Source of the DNA: Ruegeria sp. PrR005
Lineage (GTDB): Bacteria > Pseudomonadota > Alphaproteobacteria > Rhodobacterales > Rhodobacteraceae
DNA: 64,000 bases
Direction: 5' to 3'
NCBI RefSeq assembly: GCF_010500245.1
Contig: NZ_JAAGOX010000053.1
Coordinates: 124,001-188,000, forward strand
Shown here: piece after piece, positions 1 through 9,644 of the stretch
Layout: every line of letters begins with the position of its first letter
Numbering within the stretch: the first letter of the stretch is position 1
Made by a program: the position numbers and the translations under genes
The notes under the pieces: generated by a model
The model's database searches: none
The model's input: the letters and a program-made list of their open reading frames with translations, nothing else
What the model was told of the DNA's origin: nothing

Positions 1-622
1 GATGCGCGAACCAGCTCTGCCCGGCCCAGGCGGGCATGTTGGCCAGGAACTGATCGGTCAGAAAGGCGGTGTCACTATCCTCGGCCCAGTAGATTGCCGG
101 ACCGTTCAGGCGCGGGGTGCCGTCGGCATCCGGGCGGGGAACATAGACTTGCGCGTAGTCGTCAAAGGCGTAACCACGGTTCTTCAGATGCGATTGCCAG
201 GGATAGGACATCTCCAGCCGCATCTCGGTTACCTCGTGAAACCCGATCATCGGGAATTCATAGGTCTTGAGCGCCGGGTCGTTGGCGTCATAGGCGCGCG
301 GATCCTGCGAGGTATCGGTGTAGCCGAAGAGCAGCGGCATATAGCCCGCCTTGCGCATCTCGGTCGCGATATTGGGCGTGTCATGGCGCAGCGGAGTGCC
401 GTTGCGGACCGAGCGGTGGTTCATCGCGTATTGCCCGGTCAGGATAGAGGCGCGCGAGGGGCCGCAGGGGTTGGTCACCGAATAGTGGCGGCGAAAGCTG
501 ACCGCATCTTCGGCCAGCGCCCGCAGATGCGGTAAATCGACATGACCCGCCAGCCCGCCCCATAGGCAATCGGCGCGCAACTGGTCGATGATGATAAAAA
601 GAACGTTGCCTTGCCTGCTCAT
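1..622 (-). CDS. Sulfatase, N-terminal part (cut by window edge)
   Basis: The reading frame starts at 622 and runs open off the left edge, so only about 207 residues are visible. It opens with a hydrophobic strand followed by DQLRAD, the metal-binding start of alkaline-phosphatase-fold sulfatases. C53 lies in NPCGPSRAS, which fits the C-x-P-S-R signature in which Cys is converted to formylglycine. There is no signal peptide, so it is probably cytoplasmic. It would hydrolyse sulfate esters, or phosphonate or phosphate esters in related subfamilies; the substrate cannot be read. It follows the RidA-like gene by 83 bp and may be the last cistron of that operon or a separate gene. The family assignment is firm and the substrate unknown. 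Confidence 0.85.
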   Translation of the reverse strand, partial: MSRQGNVLFIIIDQLRADCLWGGLAGHVDLPHLRALAEDAVSFRRHYSVTNPCGPSRASILTGQYAMNHRSVRNGTPLRHDTPNIATEMRKAGYMPLLFGYTDTSQDPRAYDANDPALKTYEFPMIGFHEVTEMRLEMSYPWQSHLKNRGYAFDDYAQVYVPRPDADGTPRLNGPAIYWAEDSDTAFLTDQFLANMPAWAGQSWFAH

Positions 623-705
623 GTCCCGACCTGCCGCTTTTTCGAACGACCAATGGGTAGCCAGTTGGCTCCCCCCTGTCCAGCCGGGCCTTCCGGCGGC
701 CCGGA

Positions 706-1101
706 TCAGTCGATGACAGCGGTGGCCTCGATCTCGACCAGCGCATCGTCCTCGACAAGGCCCGCTACCACAACCATCGCCATGGCCGGGAAATGCCGCC
801 CCATCACCTTGCGATAGCTGGCGCCGATCTCGGCCTGGCGGGCCAAGTATTCCTTCTTGTCGGTCACGTACCAGGTCAGCCGGGTGATATGCTCGGCCCG
901 GCCGCCAGCGGCCTCGACCACATCCAGGATGTTGCGCAGCGCCTGTTCCATCTGGCCGATGAAATCGTGGCTTTCGAACTGCTGCTGCGCGTTCCAGCCG
1001 ATCTGCCCGCCGACATAGAGATGCCCGTCGCGGGTCAGCATGCCGTTGGCATAGCCCTTGGCAGGGGCCCAGCCCTCGGGCTGGATGGTCTTGTGGGTCA
1101 T
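706..1101 (-). CDS. RidA/YjgF-family protein
   Basis: This 131-residue protein has the usual length and fold signature of the RidA/YER057c/UK114 family: GQIGWN near the N-terminus, the helix with QALRNILDVVEAAGG, and VEIEATAVID at the end. Classical RidA hydrolyses reactive enamines/imines and uses an Arg in a FPARS-type motif; here the equivalent stretch reads FPAMAMV, so that Arg is missing. It is the cistron after the aryl-CoA ligase (13 bp gap) in the aminobenzoyl-CoA operon. That placement suggests it handles a cyclic enamine intermediate or a related thioester, but the lost Arg argues against plain RidA deaminase chemistry. Family is confident, function inferred. Confidence 0.85.
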   Translation of the reverse strand: MTHKTIQPEGWAPAKGYANGMLTRDGHLYVGGQIGWNAQQQFESHDFIGQMEQALRNILDVVEAAGGRAEHITRLTWYVTDKKEYLARQAEIGASYRKVMGRHFPAMAMVVVAGLVEDDALVEIEATAVID

Positions 1102-1114
1102 TTCTGGCCTCCGT

Positions 1115-2737
1115 CTATTGGTCGTCCGTGCGCAAGCGGAAGCGCTGGATCTTGCCGGTCTGAGTTTTGGGCAGCGCGTCGATGAACCGGACGCTGCGCG
1201 GGTATTTATAGGGGGCGATGGTCGCCTTGACGTGGTCCTGCAAGGTCTTGACCATCAGCGCGTCGCCGGTATGGCCCGGCGCCAGCACCACATGGGCCTC
1301 GACGATATGGCCCCGCGCCTCGTCCGGGGCGCCGATGACGCCGCATTCGGCGACCGCCGGGTGTGACAGCAGCGCCGCCTCGACCTCGGGCCCGGCGATG
1401 TTGTAGCCCGAGCTGACGATCATGTCGTCGCTGCGCGCGGCGAAATGCAGATAGCCATCGACATCCATCACGAAACTGTCGCCGGTCACGTTCCAGCCGT
1501 TCTGGACATAGCCCGCCTGCCGGTCATCGGCCAGATAGCGGCAGCCGGTCGGGCCGCGCACCGCCAGCCGCCCGACTTCACCACGCGGCGCCTCATTGCC
1601 GTTCTCGTCGAGAATACGCACCTCATACCCCGTCACCGGCTTGCCGGTGCAGGCAGGGCGGTGGTCGTCGAACCGGTTCGAGATGAAGATATGTAGCATC
1701 TCGGTGGCGCCGATCCCGTCCAGCATCGGCTTGCCGGTCTTGGCGATCCACTCGTCATAGACAGGGGCGGGCAGGGTCTCGCCCGCCGAAACCGCCGCCC
1801 GAAGCGAGCTGAGATCGGCGCCTTCCTCCATCGCCTTGAGCATGAAGCGATAGGCGGTCGGCGCGGTGAAGCAGACGGTGGCGCCGTATTGCTGGATGAT
1901 CTCGACCATGTTGGGCGGGCTTGCCTGTTCCAGCAGGGTCGCGGCGGCGCCAAAGCGCAGCGGGAACACCGCCAGACCGCCCAGCCCAAAGGTAAAGGCC
2001 AGCGGCGGCGAGCCGATGAACACGTCATCCGGCGTAACGCCCAGTACCTCGCGCGCGTAACCGTCGGCGATGATCAGCAGGTCGCGATGGAAGTGCATCG
2101 TCGCCTTGGGGTCGCCCGTGGTGCCAGAAGTGAACCCCAACAGCGCCACATCGTCCCGCCCGGTCGCGACTGCCTGAAACCGCACCGGTTTTTGCAGCGC
2201 CAGCCGGTCCAGCTCGGCATCGTGGTTCGAGGTGCCGTCAAAGCCCACCACCGTGCGCAGGTGTTTCGAGGTCTTGGCGCAGGTGACCAGCTCCTCCATC
2301 AGCCGCGTGTCGCACAGCGCATGGGTGATCTCGGCCTTGTCGATGATCTTGGCCAATTCACCCGCGCGTAGCATCGGCATGGTGTTGACCACCACCGCGC
2401 CCGCCTTGGTCGCGGCCAGCCAGCAGGCCACCATGGCCGGGTTGTTGGCCGAGCGGATCAGCACCCGGTTGCCCGGTTTCACGCCCAAATCCTCGACCAG
2501 CACATGGGCCAGCCGGTTGGTCCAGTCGCTGAGTTCCTTGTAGGTGCGCCGCCGGCCATTGCCGATCAGCGCGGTATGGTCGCCAAACCCCTTGTCGACC
2601 ATGGCATCGGTCAGTTCGACCCCGACATTCAGGTGCTCGGGATAATCGAACCCGTCCAGCAGGAAATCGGGCCATTGATCCGGCGGCGGCAGGTTGTCCC
2701 GGGTGAACGTGTCGATATGTGCGCTTGGTCCCAGCAT
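1115..2737 (-). CDS. abmG: 2-aminobenzoate/benzoate-CoA ligase family enzyme
   Basis: A 540-residue AMP-forming acyl-CoA synthetase. The ATP-binding loop GFTSGTTGDPK lies at residues 201-211, and the C-terminal catalytic-lysine motif PKTQTGKIQRFRLR is near 524-537. Length and the domain layout (large AMP-binding domain, small C-terminal domain) match the benzoate/2-aminobenzoate-CoA ligase branch. It would activate an aromatic acid with ATP and CoA in the cytoplasm. Its place in an operon with a 2-aminobenzoyl-CoA monooxygenase/reductase homologue points to anthranilate as substrate, but benzoate or salicylate cannot be excluded from sequence alone. The next gene starts 13 bp downstream. Confidence 0.85.
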   Translation of the reverse strand: MLGPSAHIDTFTRDNLPPPDQWPDFLLDGFDYPEHLNVGVELTDAMVDKGFGDHTALIGNGRRRTYKELSDWTNRLAHVLVEDLGVKPGNRVLIRSANNPAMVACWLAATKAGAVVVNTMPMLRAGELAKIIDKAEITHALCDTRLMEELVTCAKTSKHLRTVVGFDGTSNHDAELDRLALQKPVRFQAVATGRDDVALLGFTSGTTGDPKATMHFHRDLLIIADGYAREVLGVTPDDVFIGSPPLAFTFGLGGLAVFPLRFGAAATLLEQASPPNMVEIIQQYGATVCFTAPTAYRFMLKAMEEGADLSSLRAAVSAGETLPAPVYDEWIAKTGKPMLDGIGATEMLHIFISNRFDDHRPACTGKPVTGYEVRILDENGNEAPRGEVGRLAVRGPTGCRYLADDRQAGYVQNGWNVTGDSFVMDVDGYLHFAARSDDMIVSSGYNIAGPEVEAALLSHPAVAECGVIGAPDEARGHIVEAHVVLAPGHTGDALMVKTLQDHVKATIAPYKYPRSVRFIDALPKTQTGKIQRFRLRTDDQ

Positions 2738-2740
2738 GGT

Positions 2741-3193
2741 TCAGTCGTTCGCCTCGGGCGGCAGGAAATCGACCTCGTGCTGGGCCGAGAGTTCGACCAC
2801 CCGTTCGACATCCTCCAGATTGTCCAGCGCCTCGAACAGTTCTTTCAGCTTGCGCGCGGGAGAGACCCAGAAAAGTGCACGCGCCGGTTTGTCGGACTTG
2901 TTGAAATAGCCATGCGGGATGCCCTTGGGCATGCGCACCAGATCGCCGGCGCGCGCCTTGGTCCAGACACCGTCCAGTTTCAGGTCCAGTTCGCCCTCCT
3001 GCACCAGGATGAATTCATCCTGGGTGGGGTGGACATGTACCGGCACGAACTGCCCCGGTTCCGAGTTCGTCTCAAAGGCAAAGGTCGTCTCGCAAACCGC
3101 CTTGGGGTAATAGGTCTGGCCCAGAATGTTCCAGACCACACCGTCATAACCGGTGCCGTTTTCGGTAATGCCCTTTTCCAGATCCTGGGTCAT
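2741..3193 (-). CDS. Cupin-domain protein of the aminobenzoate operon
   Basis: The 150-residue product is a single beta-barrel cupin. Motif 1 is seen as HVHPTQDEFILVQEGELDL and motif 2 as PKGIPHGYFN, giving two His and one Glu in the first motif and a His in the second, enough to bind a metal. I chose the ATG at 3193 because GGAGGAGA lies just upstream; an in-frame ATG at 3208 would contain that site. It sits 3 bp before the ligase gene and 28 bp after the acyl-CoA dehydrogenase. It could be a small metal-dependent dioxygenase or isomerase acting on a ring-derived intermediate; that is inference. Confidence 0.8.
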   Translation of the reverse strand: MTQDLEKGITENGTGYDGVVWNILGQTYYPKAVCETTFAFETNSEPGQFVPVHVHPTQDEFILVQEGELDLKLDGVWTKARAGDLVRMPKGIPHGYFNKSDKPARALFWVSPARKLKELFEALDNLEDVERVVELSAQHEVDFLPPEAND

Positions 3194-3221
3194 GGTCTCT
3201 CCTCCCATTGACGTTTTGGTC

Positions 3222-4364
3222 TTATCCCTGCGCCAGCACCTGCCGGGCGATCACCACCCGCTGCACGTCGCTGGCGCCCTCATAGATGCGCAGGGCGCGG
3301 ATATCGCGATACAGCTCCTCGACCTTTTCGCCGCGCCGCACCCCGTCGCCACCGAACAGTTGCACCGCGCGGTCGATCACCTGCTGGGCGTGGTCGGTGG
3401 AATAAAGCTTGGCCATCGCCGCCTCGCGGCTGACGCGCGGGGCGCCCATGTCCTTGGCCCAGGCGGCGCGATAGGTGAGCAGCGCGCTGGCATCCACATC
3501 CAGCGCCATGTCGGCGATATGACCCTGCACCATTTGCAGATCGAAGAGCGGCGCGCCCTGCACCTGCCGTGTGGTGACGCGCGCCAACGCCTCGTCCAGC
3601 GCGCGGCGGGCAAATCCAAGCGCCGCCGCCGCCACGGTCGAGCGGAACACATCCAGCACCGCCATCGCCACCTTGAACCCTTCTCCAGGTGCCCCCAGCA
3701 GCGCCGATTTCGGCACCCGCACGTCACTGAAGTGCAGCCGCGCCAGCGGATGCGGCGCCATCACCTCCAGCCGCTCGACCACCTCGAAACCGGGCAGGCC
3801 CGCGGGCAGGACAAAGGCGCTGAGCCCGCGGGCGCCGGGCGCCTCGCCGGTGCGGGCAAACAGCGTATAGACATCGGCGATGCCGCCGTTCGAAATCCAG
3901 GTCTTTTCGCCGTTCAGCACGTAATCGTCGCCATCGGCGGTGGCGGTCATGGTGGAATTGGCCACGTCCGAACCCGATTGCGGTTCGGTCAGCGCAAAGG
4001 CAGCGATCGCCTGACCGCTGCGGGTGAGCGGCAACCATTCGGCCTGCTGTGCGGCTGTGCCGAACAGCGAGATCGCCCCGGTGCCCAGCCCCTGCATGGC
4101 AAAGGCGAAATCGGCCAGCCCGTCATGGCGCGCCAGGATCTCGCGGCTGAGACACAGGGTCCGCACGTCCAGCCGCTCACCCTCGGCGGCACCGGTGGCC
4201 TGCAACCAACCGCCCGCGCCCAGATCACCCACCAGCTTGCGGCAGGCCGCGTCAATGTCGCCGTGATCCACATGCAGGCGCGCGCACCAGGCCTCCATCG
4301 CCTCGGCGCGGGCGCGGTGGGTCTCGTCGAAAAACGGCCAGGTCAGAAAGCTGCGGTCTGCCAT
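3222..4364 (-). CDS. Acyl-CoA dehydrogenase
   Basis: A 380-residue flavoprotein of the acyl-CoA dehydrogenase family. It shows [10 protein letters not shown] (flavin/substrate loop), ISNGG after the central beta domain, and the C-terminal [10 protein letters not shown], whose Glu near residue 362 is the expected catalytic base. The start at 4364 is set by AGGAGG 6 bp upstream; the frame stays open a further 96 bp without a better site. It lies between the enoyl-CoA hydratase and the cupin gene. It probably oxidises a CoA thioester produced after ring reduction or cleavage and passes electrons to ETF. The exact substrate is not visible. Confidence 0.9.
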   Translation of the reverse strand: MADRSFLTWPFFDETHRARAEAMEAWCARLHVDHGDIDAACRKLVGDLGAGGWLQATGAAEGERLDVRTLCLSREILARHDGLADFAFAMQGLGTGAISLFGTAAQQAEWLPLTRSGQAIAAFALTEPQSGSDVANSTMTATADGDDYVLNGEKTWISNGGIADVYTLFARTGEAPGARGLSAFVLPAGLPGFEVVERLEVMAPHPLARLHFSDVRVPKSALLGAPGEGFKVAMAVLDVFRSTVAAAALGFARRALDEALARVTTRQVQGAPLFDLQMVQGHIADMALDVDASALLTYRAAWAKDMGAPRVSREAAMAKLYSTDHAQQVIDRAVQLFGGDGVRRGEKVEELYRDIRALRIYEGASDVQRVVIARQVLAQG

Positions 4365-4416
4365 CTCATTCCTCCTAGGGGCTTCATTTCGCCCCAAATA
4401 CTCAATTGCGCTGGCC

Positions 4417-5220
4417 TCAATCGCCCATAAAGACGGGTTTTTCCTTGGCGACAAAGGCACGATAGGCGCGTTCGAAATCGCCGGTCTGCATGCAGATCGC
4501 CTGCGCCTGGGCCTCGGCCTCGATTGCCTGTTCGATGGACATCGACCATTCCTGCGCCAGCATGGTCTTGGTGATCATATGGCCAAAGTTCGGGCCTGCC
4601 GCGATCTGCTGGGCCAGTTTGCGGGCCTCGTCCTCCAGCGCGTCCGCTGCCACCAGCCGGTTGTGAAAGCCCCAGGCGGCGCCCTCGTCGGCGCTCATCG
4701 CGCGGCCGGTGTAAAGCAGTTCCGCCGCGCGGCCCTGGCCTATGATCCGGGGCAGGATGGCACAGGCGCCCATGTCGCAGCCAGCAAGCCCAACGCGGGT
4801 GAACAGAAAGGCCACCCTGGCCTCGGGCGTGGCGATGCGCAGGTCAGATGCCATGGCGATGATCGCGCCCGCGCCCACGCAGATGCCGTCGATGGCGGCG
4901 ATCACTGGTTTGCCGCAATTGACCATCGCCTTGACCAGATCGCCGGTCATGCGGGTGAATTGCAGCAGCTCCTTCATGTTCATCCGGGTCAGCGGCCCGA
5001 TGATGTCATGCACATCGCCGCCCGAGCTGAAATTGCCGCCGTTCGAGGCAAAGACCACCGCCTTGATGTCGTCATTGTAATGCAGGTCGCGGAACCAGTC
5101 GCGCAGCTCGGCATAGCTGTCAAAGGTCAGCGGGTTCTTGCGCTCGGGCCGGTCCAGCGCAATGCGCGCGATGCCGTCCTCGATGGTGCACAGGAAATGG
5201 GTGGTGTCGGCGGCGGTCAT
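4417..5220 (-). CDS. Enoyl-CoA hydratase/isomerase family protein
   Basis: The 267-residue crotonase-fold protein carries the oxyanion-hole segments [10 protein letters not shown] and [19 protein letters not shown]. The usual catalytic-Glu region reads [18 protein letters not shown], where the first typical Glu is not obvious, so simple hydratase chemistry is uncertain. Crotonase relatives also include ring-opening ketoacyl-CoA hydrolases, which would suit this operon. The ATG overlaps the stop of the marR gene (ATGA at 5217-5220), so translation is likely coupled. It probably handles the alicyclic CoA ester made from 2-aminobenzoyl-CoA; that is inference. Confidence 0.85.
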   Translation of the reverse strand: MTAADTTHFLCTIEDGIARIALDRPERKNPLTFDSYAELRDWFRDLHYNDDIKAVVFASNGGNFSSGGDVHDIIGPLTRMNMKELLQFTRMTGDLVKAMVNCGKPVIAAIDGICVGAGAIIAMASDLRIATPEARVAFLFTRVGLAGCDMGACAILPRIIGQGRAAELLYTGRAMSADEGAAWGFHNRLVAADALEDEARKLAQQIAAGPNFGHMITKTMLAQEWSMSIEQAIEAEAQAQAICMQTGDFERAYRAFVAKEKPVFMGD

Positions 5221-5684
5221 GATTTTCCCTCTGTCAGAATGCGGTCCAGCGTTGCGGTGATCGTACGCGCCTCGTCGGCGTCGAGCGCGCCCAGCAGATC
5301 GTCGACCCAGGCCTCGTGGCGCGCGGCTTGCCGGGTAAATTCCTCTTCGCCCTTGCGGGTCAGGCGGACCCGGTTGGCGCGGCGGTCGCCCGGCACCGGT
5401 TCGCGCAGTACATGGCCATCCTCGACCAGCCGTTCGATTATGCCGGTGACATTGCCGTTCGAGACCTTGAGCAGGCCCGACAGCTCGCTCATCTTCAGCC
5501 CGCCCGCGTTGCGGGCCAGCGCACTCATCACGTCAAAGCGCGGCAGGGTCGAGGCGAACTCGGTCCGCAGGTTCTCGCGCAGGCCGGATTCCACCGTGCG
5601 CGTCGCTTTCAGCAGTTTCAGCCAGAGGCGCAGCCGCGCCTTGCTGTCCGGCCCGGCATCGGGGCGGGGGTTGGGTGCGCTCAT
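5217..5684 (-). CDS. MarR-family regulator of the aminobenzoate operon
   Basis: A 155-residue MarR protein. The winged helix is seen as [28 protein letters not shown] followed by the wing [21 protein letters not shown]. The start at 5684 has GGGAGGAGA directly upstream and overlaps the SDR stop codon as ATGA; the frame upstream is open but inside the SDR gene. Because it is encoded inside the catabolic operon, it is the best candidate to bind the inverted repeat at 8785-8820. MarR proteins of aromatic-CoA pathways often release DNA when they bind the aryl-CoA, so 2-aminobenzoyl-CoA is a reasonable guess for the ligand. Confidence 0.88.
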   Translation of the reverse strand: MSAPNPRPDAGPDSKARLRLWLKLLKATRTVESGLRENLRTEFASTLPRFDVMSALARNAGGLKMSELSGLLKVSNGNVTGIIERLVEDGHVLREPVPGDRRANRVRLTRKGEEEFTRQAARHEAWVDDLLGALDADEARTITATLDRILTEGKS

Positions 5685-6439
5685 ATCTCTCCTCCCGACA
5701 GGGCAAGGGCATGGCCGTTCACCGACCGGGCAGCCTCGGAGCAGAGCCAGAGGACGGCGCCCGCGACCTCGTCCACCTGGATGAACCGGTCCTGCGGATT
5801 GCCCTTGCGCAACGACTTTGCCGCAGCTTCCGCGCTCAGACCGGTCTTGCCCACGATATTGGCAATGGAACGTTCCAGCATCGGGGTTTCGATGAAGCCG
5901 GGGCAGATGGCGTTTGCGGTCACGCCGGTGCGGCCCAGTTCCACCGCCAGCGCCCGGATCAGGCCCACCACCCCGTGTTTGGCGGCGCAATAGCCCGCGA
6001 CATAGGGATAGCCCTTGAGTCCGGCTGTCGAGGCGATGGCGATCAACCGGCCCTCGCCCGCGCTTTCCATATCCGCCAGTCCCGCCTGAAAGCTGTTGAA
6101 CACGCCCTTGAGGTTCACATCCAGCATCTGCTGGAACCCCTCGGCGGTCATCTTCTTGAACGGTTTGCTGTCGGCGGCACCCGCATTAGCGACCACCACG
6201 CCCACCGGTCCGTTCAGGTCGCGCGCCTGCCGAAAGGCGGCGCGCACTGCCTCCGGTTCGGTCACGTCGCAGGTGACCCAGCCGATGAACTTGTGCTGTT
6301 TGGCCACCTCGCGCAGCGGTCCCTCGCGGCGGCCCAAGACGGTGACCTTGGCACCGGCATGGGCCAGCGCCTCGGCAATCGCCGCACCGGTTCCGGTGCC
6401 GCCGCCGGTGACCACCGCATGGGCGCCGTCGAGCCTCAC
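5681..6439 (-). CDS. Short-chain dehydrogenase/reductase
   Basis: This 252-residue classical SDR has the cofactor motif TGGGTGTG at 11-18, NAG at 85-87, catalytic Ser 137, and Tyr 150 with Lys 154 in YCAAK. It overlaps both neighbours by 4 bp (ATGA), so it is tightly coupled to the monooxygenase/reductase and the regulator. It likely oxidises or reduces an alcohol/ketone on the six-membered alicyclic CoA ester that follows 2-aminobenzoyl-CoA reduction. The family is certain; the substrate is inferred from the operon. Confidence 0.9.
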   Translation of the reverse strand: MRLDGAHAVVTGGGTGTGAAIAEALAHAGAKVTVLGRREGPLREVAKQHKFIGWVTCDVTEPEAVRAAFRQARDLNGPVGVVVANAGAADSKPFKKMTAEGFQQMLDVNLKGVFNSFQAGLADMESAGEGRLIAIASTAGLKGYPYVAGYCAAKHGVVGLIRALAVELGRTGVTANAICPGFIETPMLERSIANIVGKTGLSAEAAAKSLRKGNPQDRFIQVDEVAGAVLWLCSEAARSVNGHALALSGGEI

Positions 6440-8730
6440 GCCCGGATCTCCATTTCCGCCTCGCGGTCGGCCAGACGCCAGGCCTGATCCCGGCCCACCA
6501 GATAAGGCAGCGGCCAGTCGGCGTCGCGGTCGCCGATGCGCGCGGCCTCGTGCAGGGTCCAGTAGGGGTCGGCAAGATGCGGGCGACCGACGCAGATCAG
6601 ATCAGCCCGACCCGCCATCAGGATCGAGTTGGCATGGTCGGCCTCGTAGATATTGCCCACCGCCATGGTGGCGATACCGGTCTCGTTGCGGATGCGGTCC
6701 GAAAACGGGGTCTGGAACATGCGGCCATAGACCGGCTTGGCCTCGATCGAGGTCTGGCCGGCGGAAACGTCGATGATATCGGCGCCCGCCGCGTGGAACA
6801 TGGCCGCGATCTTTACCGCCTCCTCAGGCGTGACACCGGCCTCGTCCACCCAGTCATTGGCCGAGATCCGCACAGACATCGGTTTGTCCTTGGGCCAGGC
6901 CGCGCGCATCGCGGTGAACACCTCCAACGGATAGCGCATGCGGTTTTCCAGTACTCCGCCATAGTCGTCGCTGCGCGTGTTCGACATCGGCGAGATGAAG
7001 GACGAGATCAGATAGCCATGCGCGGCGTGCAGCTCGATCATGTCGAAGCCCGCGCGTTCGGCCATTTGCGCGGCGGCGACGAACTGGTCCCGCACCGCGT
7101 CCATATCGGCCCGCGTCATTTCACGCGGGGTGGCATTGTTGGCGGACCACGGGATGGGCGAGGCCGAGATCAGGTCCCAGTTCTCGGCCTTCAGCGGCGC
7201 ATCCATCGTCTCCCACCCAAGTTGAGTCGAGCCCTTGCGCCCGGAATGGCCGATCTGACAGCAGATTTTCGCGCTCGTCTCGCCATGCACGAAATCGGTC
7301 AGCCGTTTCCACGCGGCCTCATGCTCGGGCGCATAAAGGCCGGGGCAACCGGGGGTAATGCGGCCCGTGGGGCTGACACAGGTCATCTCGGTATAGACCA
7401 GACCGGCGCCGCCCTTGGCACGTTCGCCGTAATGGATCAGGTGCCAGTCGGTCGGGCAGCCGTCGACCGCCTTGTATTGCGCCATGGGCGAGACCACGAT
7501 GCGGTTCTTCAGCTCCATATCGCGCAGGCGAAAAGGCGCGAACATCGGCGCGCGCACCGGTTCGGCCACAGCACCCGCGCGGGTCTGGAACCATTGTTCG
7601 GCCGAGCGCAGCCAGTCGGCATCGCGCAGGCGCAGGTTCTCGTGGCTGATCCGCTGGCTGCGGGTCAGCAGCGAATAGTTGAACTGCACCGGGTCCATGT
7701 CCAGATACCGTTCGACCTGCTCGAACCACTCCAGCGAGTTGCGCGCCGCCGATTGCAGGCGCAGCACGTCAAGCCGGCGTTCCTCCTGATAGCGCTCGAA
7801 CGCGCTTTCCATCGTTGGTTCGGAATGCAGATAGGTGGCCAGCGAGATGGCACTGTCGAAGGCCAGGCGCGAGCCCGAACCGATCGAGAAATGCGCGGTG
7901 GCCGCCGCATCGCCCATCAGCACCACATTTTCGTGGTGCCACTTCTCGCACAGAACGCGGGGGAAGTTGATCCAGACCGCCGATCCGCGCAGATGGCTGG
8001 CATTGGACATAAGCGGATGGCCACCCAGATGCGCGGCAAAGATCCGCTCGCAGGTGGCGACGCTCTCTTCCTTGCACATATGCTCGAATCCCCAGGCATC
8101 CCAGGTCTCCTGGCTGCATTCCACGATCACCGTCGCGGTGTCCTCGTCGAACTGATAGGCATGCACCCACATCCAGCCATGTTCGGTTTTTTCGAAGATG
8201 AAGGTGAAGGCGTCGTCGAACTTCTGATGGGTGCCGAGCCAGATGAACTTGCACTGGCGGGTGTCGATATCGGGTTTGAAATGCGCAGCCAGATCGCTGC
8301 GCACGCGCGAGTTCAGCCCGTCGCAGGCCACCACCAGATCATACTCCGCCTGATACTGGGCGATGGGGCGCGCCTCGGTCTGGAATTGCAGATCGACGCC
8401 CAACTCGCGCGCGCGGTCCTGAAGCAGGATAAGCATCGCCTTGCGCCCGATTCCGGCAAAACCGTGCCCGCCCGAGACGGTGCGCACCCCGTCATGGACC
8501 ACTGCGATATCGTCCCAATAGGCAAAGTTCGAGCGGATCGTCTCGGCGCTCTTGGGGTCGTTGGCGGTCAGGTTTTCGAGCGCGTCATCGCTCAGTACCA
8601 CGCCCCAGCCGAATGTATCGTCACCCTTGTTGCGCTCGATCACCGTGACCTCGTGCGAGGGGTCGCGCAGTTTCATCGAAATGGCGAAATAGAGCCCCGC
8701 CGGACCGCCACCCAGACATGCGACACGCAT
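6436..8730 (-). CDS. abmA: 2-aminobenzoyl-CoA monooxygenase/reductase-type bifunctional flavoprotein
   Basis: A 764-residue natural fusion. Residues 1 to about 390 form a class A FAD monooxygenase like salicylyl-CoA 5-hydroxylase: the FAD motif GGGPAG is at 5-10, and [16 protein letters not shown] near residues 270-285 is the second FAD contact. From about residue 395 ([19 protein letters not shown]) to the end is an Old-Yellow-Enzyme-type FMN reductase with the HAAHGYL and SAND segments. This architecture is that of 2-aminobenzoyl-CoA monooxygenase/reductase, which hydroxylates and then reduces the ring in one protein. It is the first gene of the minus-strand operon, with its promoter in the operator region at 8767-8820. 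Confidence 0.9.
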   Translation of the reverse strand: MRVACLGGGPAGLYFAISMKLRDPSHEVTVIERNKGDDTFGWGVVLSDDALENLTANDPKSAETIRSNFAYWDDIAVVHDGVRTVSGGHGFAGIGRKAMLILLQDRARELGVDLQFQTEARPIAQYQAEYDLVVACDGLNSRVRSDLAAHFKPDIDTRQCKFIWLGTHQKFDDAFTFIFEKTEHGWMWVHAYQFDEDTATVIVECSQETWDAWGFEHMCKEESVATCERIFAAHLGGHPLMSNASHLRGSAVWINFPRVLCEKWHHENVVLMGDAAATAHFSIGSGSRLAFDSAISLATYLHSEPTMESAFERYQEERRLDVLRLQSAARNSLEWFEQVERYLDMDPVQFNYSLLTRSQRISHENLRLRDADWLRSAEQWFQTRAGAVAEPVRAPMFAPFRLRDMELKNRIVVSPMAQYKAVDGCPTDWHLIHYGERAKGGAGLVYTEMTCVSPTGRITPGCPGLYAPEHEAAWKRLTDFVHGETSAKICCQIGHSGRKGSTQLGWETMDAPLKAENWDLISASPIPWSANNATPREMTRADMDAVRDQFVAAAQMAERAGFDMIELHAAHGYLISSFISPMSNTRSDDYGGVLENRMRYPLEVFTAMRAAWPKDKPMSVRISANDWVDEAGVTPEEAVKIAAMFHAAGADIIDVSAGQTSIEAKPVYGRMFQTPFSDRIRNETGIATMAVGNIYEADHANSILMAGRADLICVGRPHLADPYWTLHEAARIGDRDADWPLPYLVGRDQAWRLADREAEMEIRA

Positions 8731-8766
8731 TGCATCCTCCCTCGCAAGATACGCTGATTGAGGATG

Positions 8767-8794
8767 AGGATACGGGGATTCGGATATATTTCAA
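8767..8794 (-). promoter_or_regulatory. Predicted promoter of the aminobenzoate operon
   Basis: On the minus strand TTGAAA (8794-8789) is followed after 16 bp by TATCCT (8772-8767), a plausible sigma-70-type promoter 37 bp before the abmA start codon. The -35 box is part of the inverted repeat at 8785-8820. This is pattern reading only. Confidence 0.5.
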
Positions 8795-8820
8795 GCCTAA
8801 ACCTTTAAGCTTGAAATATA
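8785..8820. promoter_or_regulatory. Inverted-repeat operator between divergent catabolic operons
   Basis: TATATTTCAAGCCTAAA (8785-8801) and TTTAAGCTTGAAATATA (8804-8820) are inverted copies with one mismatch, separated by CC. The element lies between abmA and the formamidase gene and covers the predicted -35 box of each. Size, symmetry and position suit a regulator such as the MarR protein encoded at 5217-5684. That pairing is inferred. Confidence 0.75.
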
Positions 8821-8839
8821 CTGAGTCGACATCTACGCT
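8811..8839 (+). promoter_or_regulatory. Predicted promoter of the kynurenine-pathway operon
   Basis: TTGAAA at 8811-8816 is followed after 17 bp by TACGCT at 8834-8839, upstream of the AGGAGG site and ATG of the gene at 8864. The -35 is a good match and the -10 weak. It mirrors the minus-strand promoter on the other arm of the inverted repeat. Confidence 0.4.
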
Positions 8840-8863
8840 ATCCGTAAATCAGGAGGGTCTGCG

Positions 8864-9640
8864 ATGATCGACTGGGACGATGCATTCGATAATTCCAGCT
8901 ATGTGCCGGGGTCGGACGGGCTGGCCGCTGCCTGGGGCGCGGCGGCGGCGGCCTGGCGCGACAGTCGGGGCGGGACGCTTGACATCGCCTATGGAGTGGG
9001 CGCGCGCAACCGGCTTGACCTGTTCCGCCCCGAGGGCGTCGCAAAGGGCCTCGTGGTGTTCGTGCATGGCGGCTATTGGCACAAGCTCGACAAGAGCTTC
9101 TGGTCGCATTTCGCCGCCGGGCCGCTCAGCCGGGGCTGGGCGCTGGCGGTGCCCTCATACACGCTGGCGCCCGAGGCGCGTCTGGGCCAGATGGTAGAGG
9201 AAGTGCGTGCATCGATCGAAGAGGCGGCGCGCCATGTGGCGGGACCGGTGCGATTGGCGGGCCATTCCGCCGGCGGCCATCTGGTGGCCCGCATGGCTTG
9301 TGCCGACGGGCCGCAGCCTGACCGGCTGGACCGGGTGATCAGCATCAGTGGTATCCACGATCTGCGCCCGCTGCTGGGCACCCGGATGAACGAGGTGCTG
9401 CACCTGGACGCGGCCGAGGCCGAGGCCGAAAGCCCCGCGCTTCTGTCCCGGCGCGCGGGCCTCTCGGTCACCTGCTGGGTTGGCGCCGATGAGCGGCCCG
9501 AACTGGTGCGCCAGACCCGGCTTCTCTCCGAGGCGTGGGGTGTGCCCAACGTCTTTGCCGCCGGGCACGAACATTTCTCGGTTGTCGCAGAGCTGGGGCG
9601 CCCCGGCTCTGCCCTGCTTTCAGAACTTCTCAAGGATTGA
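8864..9640 (+). CDS. Alpha/beta hydrolase, kynurenine formamidase-like
   Basis: A 258-residue alpha/beta hydrolase with the oxyanion motif HGGYW at 68-72 and the nucleophile elbow GHSAGGH at 133-139 (Ser 135). A plausible catalytic His is in AGHEHFSV near the end. This HGGYW plus GHSAGG combination is typical of eukaryote-type arylformamidases, and the next gene, 4 bp away, is tryptophan 2,3-dioxygenase. It probably hydrolyses N-formylkynurenine to kynurenine and formate, standing in for the unrelated metal-dependent bacterial KynB. AGGAGG upstream fixes the start. It is the first gene of the operon controlled from 8785-8820. Confidence 0.8.
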   Translation: MIDWDDAFDNSSYVPGSDGLAAAWGAAAAAWRDSRGGTLDIAYGVGARNRLDLFRPEGVAKGLVVFVHGGYWHKLDKSFWSHFAAGPLSRGWALAVPSYTLAPEARLGQMVEEVRASIEEAARHVAGPVRLAGHSAGGHLVARMACADGPQPDRLDRVISISGIHDLRPLLGTRMNEVLHLDAAEAEAESPALLSRRAGLSVTCWVGADERPELVRQTRLLSEAWGVPNVFAAGHEHFSVVAELGRPGSALLSELLKD

Positions 9641-9644
9641 TCCG

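Noticed and set aside
3153-4430. Open frame of 425 codons on the plus strand
   Set aside because: It lies opposite the acyl-CoA dehydrogenase gene, has no family features and is a typical antisense frame in G/C-rich coding DNA.
6550-8757. Open frame of 735 codons on the plus strand
   Set aside because: It is fully opposite the monooxygenase/reductase, rich in Arg, His and Gly, and has no conserved motif.
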